A stretch of DNA of 13,182 bases, from assembly GCA_020048935.1 (NCBI GenBank), contig JAIFLS010000092.1:1-13182 (forward strand), read 5' to 3'. The position numbers were made by a program, and so were the translations under genes. Shown piece after piece: positions 1 to 6,300 of this stretch. Source of the stretch: a bacterium (GTDB taxonomy: Bacteria > Verrucomicrobiota > Kiritimatiellia > UBA8416). The notes under the pieces were generated by a model. That model did not search any database and was not told where the DNA came from. It saw only the letters and a list, made by a program, of their open reading frames with translations. Numbering within the stretch: position 1 is the first letter of the stretch; the number at the start of each line of letters is the position of its first letter.

Positions 1-1569
1 CTGACTGAAAAACCGGTTCTATCCTATGGTATGATGGATTATGTCGTCGGTCATCACGTCCGCTACCAGCGGGCCAATGACGCCTCGATGATACGTTCAC
101 TTAACGGAACAACTGTGCGCTTTGGATTCGATTTGTTCCTTGGCGCCAGGACGGCGCCCTTCAGGGGCTATCAGCAGGTGTCCCGCCACATATGGCAGAA
201 ATATGGACACCCGCTGTTTGAGCAGTCAAAACTGCCAATGACCTTCGACGAGTATGTGAAGACCATCTACGGGGTGGTCTCCCATCCTATGGATCCCGCG
301 ATCCAGCCGTCTGTACCCGGATACGAGGATCACGGCGTGTTCCTGGATTTCGAGATGAAAGGCCGTCCGGTGGGCGGCATGGTAGCGCCGCTCGGGGTGC
401 TGGGCTTCGGCGATGCCCTGTGGAACTTTGAGTTCTGGAACAATGTGCGCGATGCAAGCGGGATGTACTACTGGGGCAGGAAACAAAACACCCCGGAACT
501 TGTTGACCGCTCTCGCCGAATCGTGAACCTGGCCCTATGCTCCCCGACTAACGAAGCAGGCTTCTTCTGCCTGGTCTACGCCGCCAAAACAAAGGAATGG
601 CTCAGAAGCACGCTTGGCCCCTCTCCTCATCCGAATAACATATTTGCCCGCGCAGACAGCATGTACGATGTGCCGGCCATGAGCAAAACGGCCGCACACC
701 TCCTCGAATACTACAGGCAATGCGAGCAGGATCCCCGGATTCCGGCCTACCTGCGTCCCTATGCCAACAGCCTCCTTGACCGCATAGACGAGCGAGGTAT
801 CATCCCCTCGTACTACACATCTGACATGCAACTGGTCGACGACTTGAAATTCAGCGCACAGCCCGCCGCGACCATGTGGTTCCTGGCCGAGATGGCTGAA
901 GTCAGCGGCGACGAGAAATATCTCGACGGCGCAAAACGCATCGCGACCTTTCTGATGAAGGAGATTCTGCCCAAACAACTTTGGATCGACCTCGAACCCT
1001 ACTATTCGTGCGGCCATAACCCGCTTAGCTTACGCGCCGATAAAGAACAGGGTCTGCCGATCCGCGGCAACCTCTCAACATCTTGGGCAGCCCGCGGATT
1101 CGCCGCCCTTTACAGGACCAGCCAAGAAATGATCTACCTCGATGCCGGCGAGGCCGTTGTTGATTACCTCTCATTCTCACAAGCCTCATGGGCTCCTCAT
1201 TACATCTACACGGCATTCCCCCTTGGTGGCTTCACGGCCGACAATATCGACACCGCCACATGGCTCGACGCCCGCCAGTGCGAGATGGTCGCGCCGTTCA
1301 TCTGGTACGGTCAAACCCTGAACCGCAAGGATCTCGTTGAGCGCGGAACGGCTGCGGCACGATCATCTGTTGTGCTGATCAATCATCCGCGCCATAAGGA
1401 GACCGGGCTCTATCGACACACCAACTTCTACGGCTTCGGACTGGGTCCGGAGAACATCAACCACGAAGGCCATAACCAGTCCGCCATGCGAACCCATCCG
1501 AGCTGGGGCGAGTGCTCGGGCATATTCACAGGGCTGGCTGATGCGGATCGTATGATTCATGGGGATTGA
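1..1569 (+). CDS. Probable (alpha/alpha)-barrel carbohydrate-active protein, 5' partial
   Basis: The reading frame is open from base 1, so the gene begins upstream of the window; the ATG at 31 is probably internal. The visible part is 522 residues and ends at TGA 1567-1569. I do not recognise a specific family. What is visible is a chain of amphipathic helical hairpins rich in Trp, Tyr, His and small residues, for example around residues 240-260, 291-330 (FSAQPAATMWFLAEMAEVSG), 361-390 (STSWAARGFAALYRTSQEM) and 425-455. This is the usual look of six-hairpin glycosidases and related (alpha/alpha)6 or (alpha/alpha)7 toroids such as GH88/GH105/GH127-like enzymes. A substrate or catalytic acid cannot be assigned. 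No signal peptide can be judged because the N terminus is missing. A carbohydrate role fits the GH2 operon elsewhere in the window, but the two are not adjacent. Fold class moderate confidence, function low. Confidence 0.6.
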   Translation: MTEKPVLSYGMMDYVVGHHVRYQRANDASMIRSLNGTTVRFGFDLFLGARTAPFRGYQQVSRHIWQKYGHPLFEQSKLPMTFDEYVKTIYGVVSHPMDPAIQPSVPGYEDHGVFLDFEMKGRPVGGMVAPLGVLGFGDALWNFEFWNNVRDASGMYYWGRKQNTPELVDRSRRIVNLALCSPTNEAGFFCLVYAAKTKEWLRSTLGPSPHPNNIFARADSMYDVPAMSKTAAHLLEYYRQCEQDPRIPAYLRPYANSLLDRIDERGIIPSYYTSDMQLVDDLKFSAQPAATMWFLAEMAEVSGDEKYLDGAKRIATFLMKEILPKQLWIDLEPYYSCGHNPLSLRADKEQGLPIRGNLSTSWAARGFAALYRTSQEMIYLDAGEAVVDYLSFSQASWAPHYIYTAFPLGGFTADNIDTATWLDARQCEMVAPFIWYGQTLNRKDLVERGTAAARSSVVLINHPRHKETGLYRHTNFYGFGLGPENINHEGHNQSAMRTHPSWGECSGIFTGLADADRMIHGD

Positions 1570-1663
1570 GAGTAGAGATTCTGAAATTCTGTTGCGACTG
1601 ACTGATTGCGGATGCCGTGGGCACCAGTCGGTGGCGTGTTGGCCGTTGCCATCAAGTGTTGGG

Positions 1664-1686
1664 GCTGGCGAGACCAGCGGGGGGGG
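1664..1686 (+). other. Small hairpin followed by a G8 run in the intergenic gap
   Basis: GCTGG (1664-1668) and CCAGC (1674-1678) can form a five-base-pair stem around CGAGA. A run of eight G follows (1679-1686), then CGGG. There is no T tract, so it is not a standard terminator for the gene ending at 1569. The rest of 1570-1844 holds no convincing ORF. Confidence 0.25.
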
Positions 1687-1720
1687 CGGGTGATGCGACC
1701 AAGAACGCCGTAATAATCGC

Positions 1721-1750
1721 TTTACATCGCCGTGAAAAACCTTCTATGTT
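1721..1750 (+). promoter_or_regulatory. Candidate sigma70-type promoter for the zinc-ribbon gene
   Basis: A TTTACA box (1721-1726) is followed after 18 bases by TATGTT (1745-1750). This would give a leader of roughly 85-90 bases before the ATG at 1845. The -10 box lies inside the left arm of the inverted repeat 1742-1750/1802-1810. The call rests only on hexamer match and spacing. Confidence 0.35.
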
Positions 1751-1810
1751 ACACACTTGTCAATAGGCGGTTTACAAAGGTTCCGGAAGAAAACTTGAAG
1801 GAACATAGAA
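1742..1810. repeat. Spaced inverted repeat in the leader of the zinc-ribbon gene
   Basis: TTCTATGTT (1742-1750) has its exact reverse complement AACATAGAA at 1802-1810, 51 bases apart. Inside and next to it, GGCGGTTT (1767-1774) and AAAACCGCT (around 1810-1818) also oppose each other imperfectly. The arrangement could fold the leader RNA, act as two operator half-sites, or be the remains of a small mobile element. A nine-base match in a region of this size could still be chance. Confidence 0.3.
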
Positions 1811-1844
1811 AAACCGCTCAATAACTTGTTAAAAAAGGTGAATT

Positions 1845-2255
1845 ATGAAGCCTTGTCGAGAGTGCCGACGCGAAATATCCGATCAGGCCATGGCATGCCC
1901 ACAATGCGGAGCTCCTTTTCCTGCCAAGGAGAAGTGGGACGGATGGGGATTCGAGTACAAGTCCCGAGCCACCCTGTTCGGATTGCCCTGGATCCACATC
2001 TCGTTCAAGTACCGTCCGACGAGGCGGCCCGTCCCCGCCATGGGCGTAATAGCCATCGGGCAGTTTGCCTGCGGCATCTTCACGTTGTCGCAATTCGGTG
2101 TGGGGGTGGTCAGCATCAGCCAATTCACCATTGCAGGCTATGCTCTTGCGCAGTTTGCCCTGGCCTATTCACTGATCGCTCAAATGGGAATCTACATTCA
2201 CGAGGGGCATGGACAGATCGTGCGAAGCGTAATGGAACTGATGAGTATGCTCTAA
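1845..2255 (+). CDS. Zinc-ribbon protein with pentad-repeat hydrophobic domain
   Basis: This 136-residue protein starts at ATG 1845, preceded by an AAAGGTG ribosome binding site five bases upstream. Residues 4-21 hold a zinc ribbon, C4-x2-C7 and C18-x2-C21. A linker follows with FGLPWIHISF (45-54) and a basic turn around 60. From residue 65 to 119 the chain is a run of about eleven five-residue units: small, aliphatic, small, variable, then usually F/Y/V. Every second unit from residue 70 carries Gln in the fourth position (Q73, Q83, Q93, Q103, Q113, four times followed by Phe), giving a ten-residue superperiod. I recall similar zinc-ribbon proteins with repeated IAIGQFA-type units in other bacteria, but they have no function that I know. 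The repeat could be a membrane-embedded or beta-solenoid structure. The next gene encodes a small membrane protein, which favours a membrane role. Confidence 0.75.
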   Translation: MKPCRECRREISDQAMACPQCGAPFPAKEKWDGWGFEYKSRATLFGLPWIHISFKYRPTRRPVPAMGVIAIGQFACGIFTLSQFGVGVVSISQFTIAGYALAQFALAYSLIAQMGIYIHEGHGQIVRSVMELMSML

Positions 2256-2256
2256 C

Positions 2257-2293
2257 CGGTGGTGGGTGTGTCGCTACGCGCTGCCCCACACCG
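2257..2293 (+). other. Intergenic hairpin after the zinc-ribbon gene
   Basis: CGGTGGTGGG (2257-2266) can pair with CCCACACCG (2285-2293) with one bulged base and an 18-base loop. It begins two bases after the stop codon of the zinc-ribbon gene. No T run follows, so a strong terminator is unlikely; attenuation or mRNA end protection is possible. Confidence 0.3.
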
Positions 2294-2357
2294 CTGCCGT
2301 TCTCGTTCACCGAAATTTGCGACAAAATGTTCAAGTTATAAAAAAAGCGGTCACACC

Positions 2358-2711
2358 ATGAAAACCAAACAGCTCATCACCTGTATCTACGCCCTGGTTG
2401 CCTTCATCGGCGGAGCCTGGCGGCATTTGCAAACCGGCGACAGCCCGCAGGCGGTCTGGTTCGGCCTCGTGGTCGCCCTGCTCGCCCTCGCTGGAGCCTT
2501 TCTTCTTTCAAGGAAGAACCGCCTGCCCGGATACGTGTTGATCTACAGTTCTCTCGTGCTTGAGAGCGGCTGGTTCCTGCACAGGATGTTCTCCGGCCAT
2601 TCCGAAGGAAAGTCCATCCGCGTCATACTCATCCTGACCATGTGCGCCGCAGAGCTGGCGGTATTGCTCTGGAAGACGAAAGGGACGGCAAACTCATTCC
2701 CCCCGAAATAA
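2358..2711 (+). CDS. Small four-helix membrane protein, TMEM14-like
   Basis: The frame is open upstream to 2259, but I place the start at ATG 2358 because residues before it are basic and unstructured while MKTKQ leads directly into a membrane helix. The 117-residue product has about four hydrophobic segments at residues 6-22, 33-51, 57-76 and 87-105, separated by short charged loops, and a short C-terminal tail. Size, topology and the small-residue-rich second helix (GLVVALLALAGAFLL) resemble the TMEM14/UPF0136 family of small membrane proteins, but this is a weak match by eye. No strong Shine-Dalgarno is seen; an AT-rich TATAAA lies at 2337-2342 and may be a -10 box. It lies 102 bases after the zinc-ribbon gene on the same strand and converges with the phoH-like gene 25 bases downstream. 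Confidence 0.65.
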   Translation: MKTKQLITCIYALVAFIGGAWRHLQTGDSPQAVWFGLVVALLALAGAFLLSRKNRLPGYVLIYSSLVLESGWFLHRMFSGHSEGKSIRVILILTMCAAELAVLLWKTKGTANSFPPK

Positions 2712-2736
2712 AGGCAAGGGACTGCCCATGAATCAA

Positions 2737-4113
2737 TCACAGGTATTGGGCGGCGGCGGCGGCCAGGGCGCTGCGTTCGCTGGTCTTGAGCGTCATGTGG
2801 CCGTGGATCTTCAGTGACTTGAGGCGTTCCGTGGCGTAGGTCAGGCCGTTGCTGGAGGCGTCGAGGTAGGGGTTGTCGATCTGGTACGGATCCCCAGTGA
2901 GCACCATCTTGGTGTTCTCGCCCGCGCGGCTGACGATGGTCTTGACCTCGTGGGGCGTCAGGTTCTGGGCCTCGTCGACAATGACGTACTGGCCGGGAAT
3001 GGAACGACCGCGAATGTAGGTCAGAGCCTCGAGCTCGATCGTGTTGTTGTCGATCAGGGCCTCGATACGGTCCCTCGTCGTCATCTTTACCTTTTTCTTG
3101 CCGGCAGTGGTGGTGTCCTGGTTCTCGCTTAGCAGATAGGTCAGGTTGTCGAAGATCGGCAGCATCCAGTGCGACAGTTTCTCGTCTTTCGACCCCGGAA
3201 GATAGCCGATGTCCTTGCCCATCGGAATGATCGGGCGGGAGACCAGGATGCGGTCGTAGCGGTGGTGCTTGAGTGTGCTCTGCAGGGCGGCGGCCAGCGC
3301 CAGCAGCGTCTTGCCGGTACCCGCCTGGCCCACGAGCGTGACAATCTGGATGGCCGGATCCATGAGCAGTTCGAGTGCCATGCGCTGTTCGCGGTTGCGC
3401 GCGAGGATATTCCAGACACGTTCGGTCTCGCTGCTCAGATGGGTCAGCACTCCGGGTTCGACGACCCGGGCAAGCGCGGTGCTCTTGCGGTTGCGGTTGG
3501 TCCGTTCCCGCATCAGGATGAACTCGTTCGGATAGGTGCCGAGCGAGGAGTGCTTGTACTCCCGTGCCTTGAAGAATCCGTTGATCTGCGCCAGCGGAAC
3601 CTCGACTTCGCTATAACCGCAGAAAAGCTCGTCGAAATTGACTTTCTCCTTCTCGAAATCCATGGCGGGCAGGCCGAGCGCATCGGCCTTGAGACGGGCA
3701 TTGATGTCCTTGCTCACAAAGATCACTTCCTCGTTCTCCGAAGCCGAAGCCAGCTCGTAGGCCAGCCGCAGGATCCGGTTGTCGGGGATGTTCTCCTGAA
3801 GCATGCCATCGGCATCGCTATTTTTCGCGCTGAGGATCTGCAGGCTGCCGCCACCGCGGATCGGTACGCCGTCGCGCAGGTTGCCCTCGGCGCGCAGGAT
3901 GTCGAGACGGCGGATGACGTGGCGGGCGTTGCGCCCGAGCTCGTCGTTGTGCGTCTTGAACTTGTCGAGTTCCTCGATCACGGCCATCGGGATCACGACG
4001 CGGTTGTCGGCAAAGGCCTCGATGCATTCGGCGTTGTGCAGGAGGACGTTGGTGTCGAGCACGAACGTCTTGATCACGGATTTACGGGCGGGGGTGGTTT
4101 TTTTTGTGGACAC
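2737..4113 (-). CDS. PIN domain-PhoH family ATPase
   Basis: This 458-residue protein fuses an N-terminal PIN nuclease domain to a C-terminal PhoH-like P-loop ATPase, the PhoH2/YlaK architecture. The PIN domain (about 15-165) shows the first acidic residue in LDTNVLL (D20), EE at 47-48 and the later acid in SKDINARLKA (D136). The ATPase domain has Walker A GQAGTGKT (262-269), the SRPIIPMGKDIGYLPG segment (292-307), Walker B VIVDEAQN (377-384) and the PhoH motif TGDPYQID (406-413). Related PhoH2 proteins are reported as RNA helicases with ribonuclease activity, so a role in RNA turnover is likely. The start is GTG 4113, chosen because AAGGAG lies seven bases upstream. It is the last gene of a deoA-cdd-phoH unit, 18 bases after cdd. 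The C terminus has an alanine run coded by a (GGC)5 tract near 2750-2765. Confidence high for family, moderate for role. Confidence 0.95.
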   Translation of the reverse strand: MSTKKTTPARKSVIKTFVLDTNVLLHNAECIEAFADNRVVIPMAVIEELDKFKTHNDELGRNARHVIRRLDILRAEGNLRDGVPIRGGGSLQILSAKNSDADGMLQENIPDNRILRLAYELASASENEEVIFVSKDINARLKADALGLPAMDFEKEKVNFDELFCGYSEVEVPLAQINGFFKAREYKHSSLGTYPNEFILMRERTNRNRKSTALARVVEPGVLTHLSSETERVWNILARNREQRMALELLMDPAIQIVTLVGQAGTGKTLLALAAALQSTLKHHRYDRILVSRPIIPMGKDIGYLPGSKDEKLSHWMLPIFDNLTYLLSENQDTTTAGKKKVKMTTRDRIEALIDNNTIELEALTYIRGRSIPGQYVIVDEAQNLTPHEVKTIVSRAGENTKMVLTGDPYQIDNPYLDASSNGLTYATERLKSLKIHGHMTLKTSERSALAAAAAQYL

Positions 4114-4120
4114 AGGAGGA

Positions 4121-4126
4121 CTCCTT
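4121..4126 (-). promoter_or_regulatory. Ribosome binding site of the phoH-like gene
   Basis: On the minus strand AAGGAG stands seven bases before the GTG at 4113 and so decides a non-ATG start. It is followed by TC and CTCCT, so the Shine-Dalgarno could pair with bases just downstream (AGGA/TCCT with a four-base loop) and be partly masked. Confidence 0.7.
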
Positions 4127-4131
4127 ATTAT

Positions 4132-4539
4132 TCAGGTTGATGAAAGTATGGACGAATCAAAGGCTTCGGGAAGAAGGTTGCCAAGTGTGAAGACACCGGT
4201 TGCCTCGGGCGGGCTGAGCGAGGCGGTCACGATCCGCAGTCCGGGAGGTCCGAACTCGGCGAGCACCTGCCGGCAAGCCCCGCAGGGGGTGACGGCCTTC
4301 GGGCCCCCTGCGGCAATCGCGATCGTGTCGAATTCCAAGGCTCCAGCGGCGACGGCGGCGCTGATGGCACCGCGTTCGGCGCAGATCGTCAGGCCGTAGG
4401 AGGCGTTCTCGACGTTGACCCCGGTAAAGACACGTCCGTCGCGGGTCAGCAGGGCGGCACCAACGGGAAAACCGGAGTAGGGGCAGTAGGCGTTACGGGC
4501 GGCATCGACGGCGGCGCGGATCAGTTGGGCATCGGTCAT
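4132..4539 (-). CDS. cdd: Cytidine deaminase
   Basis: Cdd hydrolytically deaminates cytidine and deoxycytidine to uridine and deoxyuridine in the cytoplasm. The 135-residue length matches the small homotetrameric class. The zinc site is complete: CAE (C53, catalytic E55) and PCGACR (C86, C89). Upstream, the NAYCPYSGFPVGAALL segment (16-31) and FTGVNVENASYG (38-49) are the expected substrate-binding regions. The start ATG lies only five bases after the deoA stop, with no good Shine-Dalgarno of its own, so translation is probably coupled to deoA. Its product uridine or deoxyuridine is a substrate for the phosphorylase encoded just upstream, so the two enzymes act in sequence. The last 30 or so residues are ordinary for the family. 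Confidence 0.96.
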   Translation of the reverse strand: MTDAQLIRAAVDAARNAYCPYSGFPVGAALLTRDGRVFTGVNVENASYGLTICAERGAISAAVAAGALEFDTIAIAAGGPKAVTPCGACRQVLAEFGPPGLRIVTASLSPPEATGVFTLGNLLPEAFDSSILSST

Positions 4540-4544
4540 TGGGC

Positions 4545-5861
4545 TTATGCGCTTTCCGGGTAAAGGGTTTCCACGATCAGGGCGGGTATCGCTGCCGGCT
4601 GGTCGCCAATCGCGACGGCTTTCCGGGCGAGCTGCATCGCCTGTGCAAGTTGCCGGGCGTCGGCGGCGTGCAGGTGCATCAGCGGCTGCCCCCTGGTCAC
4701 GGACTCGCCGATCTTGAGCAGGCCGCTGACCCCGACGCGGGGATCGACGCGGTCTGTTACCGCGGCACGCCCGGCACCGAGGAGCAGGCAGATGCGCCCG
4801 ATCGTGTCGGCATCCATCGTGTGCACGATCCCGTCGGCATCGGCCTCGACCGGGTGCACCATGGGGGCTGCCGACAGGCGCTCGGGATGGTCGAGGACGG
4901 TACGGTCGCCGCCATGCAGTGCCACCATCTCGCCGAACTTTTCATAGGCCGCGCCCGATTCCAGATGTCCGATCAGCCGTTTCCGGGCGGTGGCGGCATC
5001 GGTCTCGACGCCTGTCAGCAGCAGCATGGCGGCGGAAAGCGTGAGTGTGACCTCGCGCAAGTCCCCGGGGCCACCGCCCTGCAGGGCCTCCAGGGTTTCG
5101 CGAATCTCGAGGGTGTTGCCGGCGCTTCGGCCCAGTGGCTGGTTCATGTCGGTGATGATGGCGGTCATGCCGCGGTTCATGCGGCTGCCGATGTCGACCA
5201 TCGTGCGGGCCAGCCGGCGCGCGTCGTCCCTTGTCTTCATGAAAGCGCCGGTGCCGCACTTGACATCGAGCACGAGGTTGGCCGCCCCTTCGGCCAGCTT
5301 CTTTGACATGATACTGGCGGCGATCAGCGGGATGGAGGGAACGGTGCCGGTGACGTCCCGCAGGGCGTAGAGTTTCTTGTCGGCCGGGGCGATTCGGGCG
5401 GTCTGTCCGGTAATCGAGCAACCGGCGGTTCCCAGCACGGCCAGGAATTCAGTGGTGGAGAGGTCCGTGCGGTAGCCGGGTATCGATTCCAGTTTGTCGA
5501 GAGTGCCGCCGGTGATGCCGAGTCCGCGACCCGAGAGCATGGGCACCGCGATCCCGCAGCAGGCGACCAGCGGGGCCAGGATCAGCGAGACCTTGTCGCC
5601 GATGCCGCCCGTGGAATGCTTGTCGGCAGTGGGGATGCCCAGCCCGCGCGTGTCGATCAGGTCGCCGGAGCGCATCATGGCATCAGTCAGGATGGTGATC
5701 TCCTCCGGGGTCATGCCCTGGAAGTAGATGGCCATGGCCAGCGCGGCCATCTGGTAGTCGGGGATGCTGCCTTCGGTGTAGCGGCCGATGAAATCGCGGA
5801 TTTCCTGCTCGGAGAGCGGAAGCCCGTCGCGTTTTCTTTCGATTGTCCACTGCGGAAGCAT
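4545..5861 (-). CDS. deoA: Thymidine / pyrimidine-nucleoside phosphorylase
   Basis: The enzyme cleaves pyrimidine nucleosides with phosphate to the free base and (deoxy)ribose 1-phosphate. The 438-residue length is normal. The family signature is clear: DKHSTGGIGDKVS (80-92) with phosphate-binding K81, H82 and S83, then SGRGLGITGGTLDKLESIPGY (110-130, opening with S110). Further on, R168 in YALRDVTGTV and S183/K187 in ASIMSKKLAEG are the usual base-binding residues, followed by DVKCGTGAFMK (199-209). Whether it is thymidine-specific or accepts uridine cannot be decided by eye; pairing with cdd suggests uridine or deoxyuridine use. The N terminus aligns with the usual family start, which supports ATG 5861. 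There is no Shine-Dalgarno; instead a near-consensus promoter ends seven bases before the ATG, pointing to a leaderless mRNA. First gene of the deoA-cdd-phoH operon. Confidence 0.95.
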   Translation of the reverse strand: MLPQWTIERKRDGLPLSEQEIRDFIGRYTEGSIPDYQMAALAMAIYFQGMTPEEITILTDAMMRSGDLIDTRGLGIPTADKHSTGGIGDKVSLILAPLVACCGIAVPMLSGRGLGITGGTLDKLESIPGYRTDLSTTEFLAVLGTAGCSITGQTARIAPADKKLYALRDVTGTVPSIPLIAASIMSKKLAEGAANLVLDVKCGTGAFMKTRDDARRLARTMVDIGSRMNRGMTAIITDMNQPLGRSAGNTLEIRETLEALQGGGPGDLREVTLTLSAAMLLLTGVETDAATARKRLIGHLESGAAYEKFGEMVALHGGDRTVLDHPERLSAAPMVHPVEADADGIVHTMDADTIGRICLLLGAGRAAVTDRVDPRVGVSGLLKIGESVTRGQPLMHLHAADARQLAQAMQLARKAVAIGDQPAAIPALIVETLYPESA

Positions 5862-5868
5862 GCGCGGG

Positions 5869-5898
5869 ATTCTAGCCGTAGCGATTCCCGTTTGTCAA
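5869..5898 (-). promoter_or_regulatory. Near-consensus promoter of deoA, predicted leaderless
   Basis: On the minus strand a perfect TTGACA (5893-5898) is followed after 18 bases by TAGAAT (5869-5874), 11 of 12 matches to the sigma70 consensus. Only seven bases separate the -10 box from the ATG of deoA at 5861, so transcription should begin at or next to the A of the start codon. Confidence 0.75.
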
Positions 5899-5943
5899 CG
5901 CACGTGTGCATTCTGGAAAAAATAAGTTGGGTTTCCTTTTTGC

Positions 5944-5973
5944 TTGCTTGTTGAACATGGCTTCCGGTAAAGT
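5944..5973 (+). promoter_or_regulatory. Candidate promoter of rpmB
   Basis: TTGCTT (5944-5949) and TAAAGT (5968-5973) are 18 bases apart. Initiation near 5980 would leave a short leader that still contains the GGAGGG ribosome binding site at 5985-5990. The hexamers are only partial matches. It is divergent from the deoA promoter within a 135-base gap. Confidence 0.35.
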
Positions 5974-5996
5974 TCATCTTTTCTGGAGGGATAATA

Positions 5997-6224
5997 ATGG
6001 CAAGAGTATGTGATGTTTGTGGTAAGGGTCCGGTTACTGGAAACCGGATTGTTCGTCATGGCTTGAAGAAATGCAAGGGTGGTATCGGTTTGCACACGAC
6101 GGGAATCACCCGTCGGCGTTTCCTGCCGAACATTCAGCGCGTGCGGGTTTCCGAGAATGGCGGCGTCTCTCGGCGCCATGTATGCACGTCTTGCATCAAG
6201 GGCGGCAAGATAACGAAGGCCTAG
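5997..6224 (+). CDS. rpmB: 50S ribosomal protein L28
   Basis: A 75-residue component of the large ribosomal subunit. Recognisable L28 features are the start ARVCDVCGKGPVTGN, the basic centre TTGITRRRFLPNIQRVRV (34-51) and the C-terminal VCTSCIKGGKI. Two CxxC pairs (C5/C8 and C63/C66) show that this is the zinc-binding C+ form; many bacteria also have or substitute a cysteine-free paralogue under zinc limitation. A strong GGAGGG ribosome binding site lies six bases before the ATG. An imperfect palindrome (6214-6231) spans the stop codon. The next gene follows 76 bases downstream on the same strand. Confidence 0.97.
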   Translation: MARVCDVCGKGPVTGNRIVRHGLKKCKGGIGLHTTGITRRRFLPNIQRVRVSENGGVSRRHVCTSCIKGGKITKA

Positions 6225-6300
6225 GTCTTCGGGGTGTCCTCGCGGATGCCCTCGGCTATCGCTGGATGTGTTGGTTGACCGGTAAGCACGGGGTGCGCAC

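Noticed and set aside
1679..1690. G8CGGG run as a G-quadruplex
   Set aside because: There are too few clearly separated G tracts; it is noted only as a G-rich tract.
2257..2293. Hairpin after the zinc-ribbon gene as an intrinsic terminator
   Set aside because: There is no T run, and the loop is long; kept only as a hairpin.
1826..2341. A 171-residue frame overlapping the zinc-ribbon gene
   Set aside because: The overlapping 1845-2255 frame has the zinc ribbon, pentad repeat and a good ribosome binding site; this frame has none of these.
3169..4140. A 323-residue open frame on the plus strand
   Set aside because: It is antisense to the PIN-PhoH gene, whose motifs are all intact; the composition is typical of a shadow frame.
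4539..5306. A 255-residue open frame on the plus strand
   Set aside because: It is antisense to deoA and has no family features.
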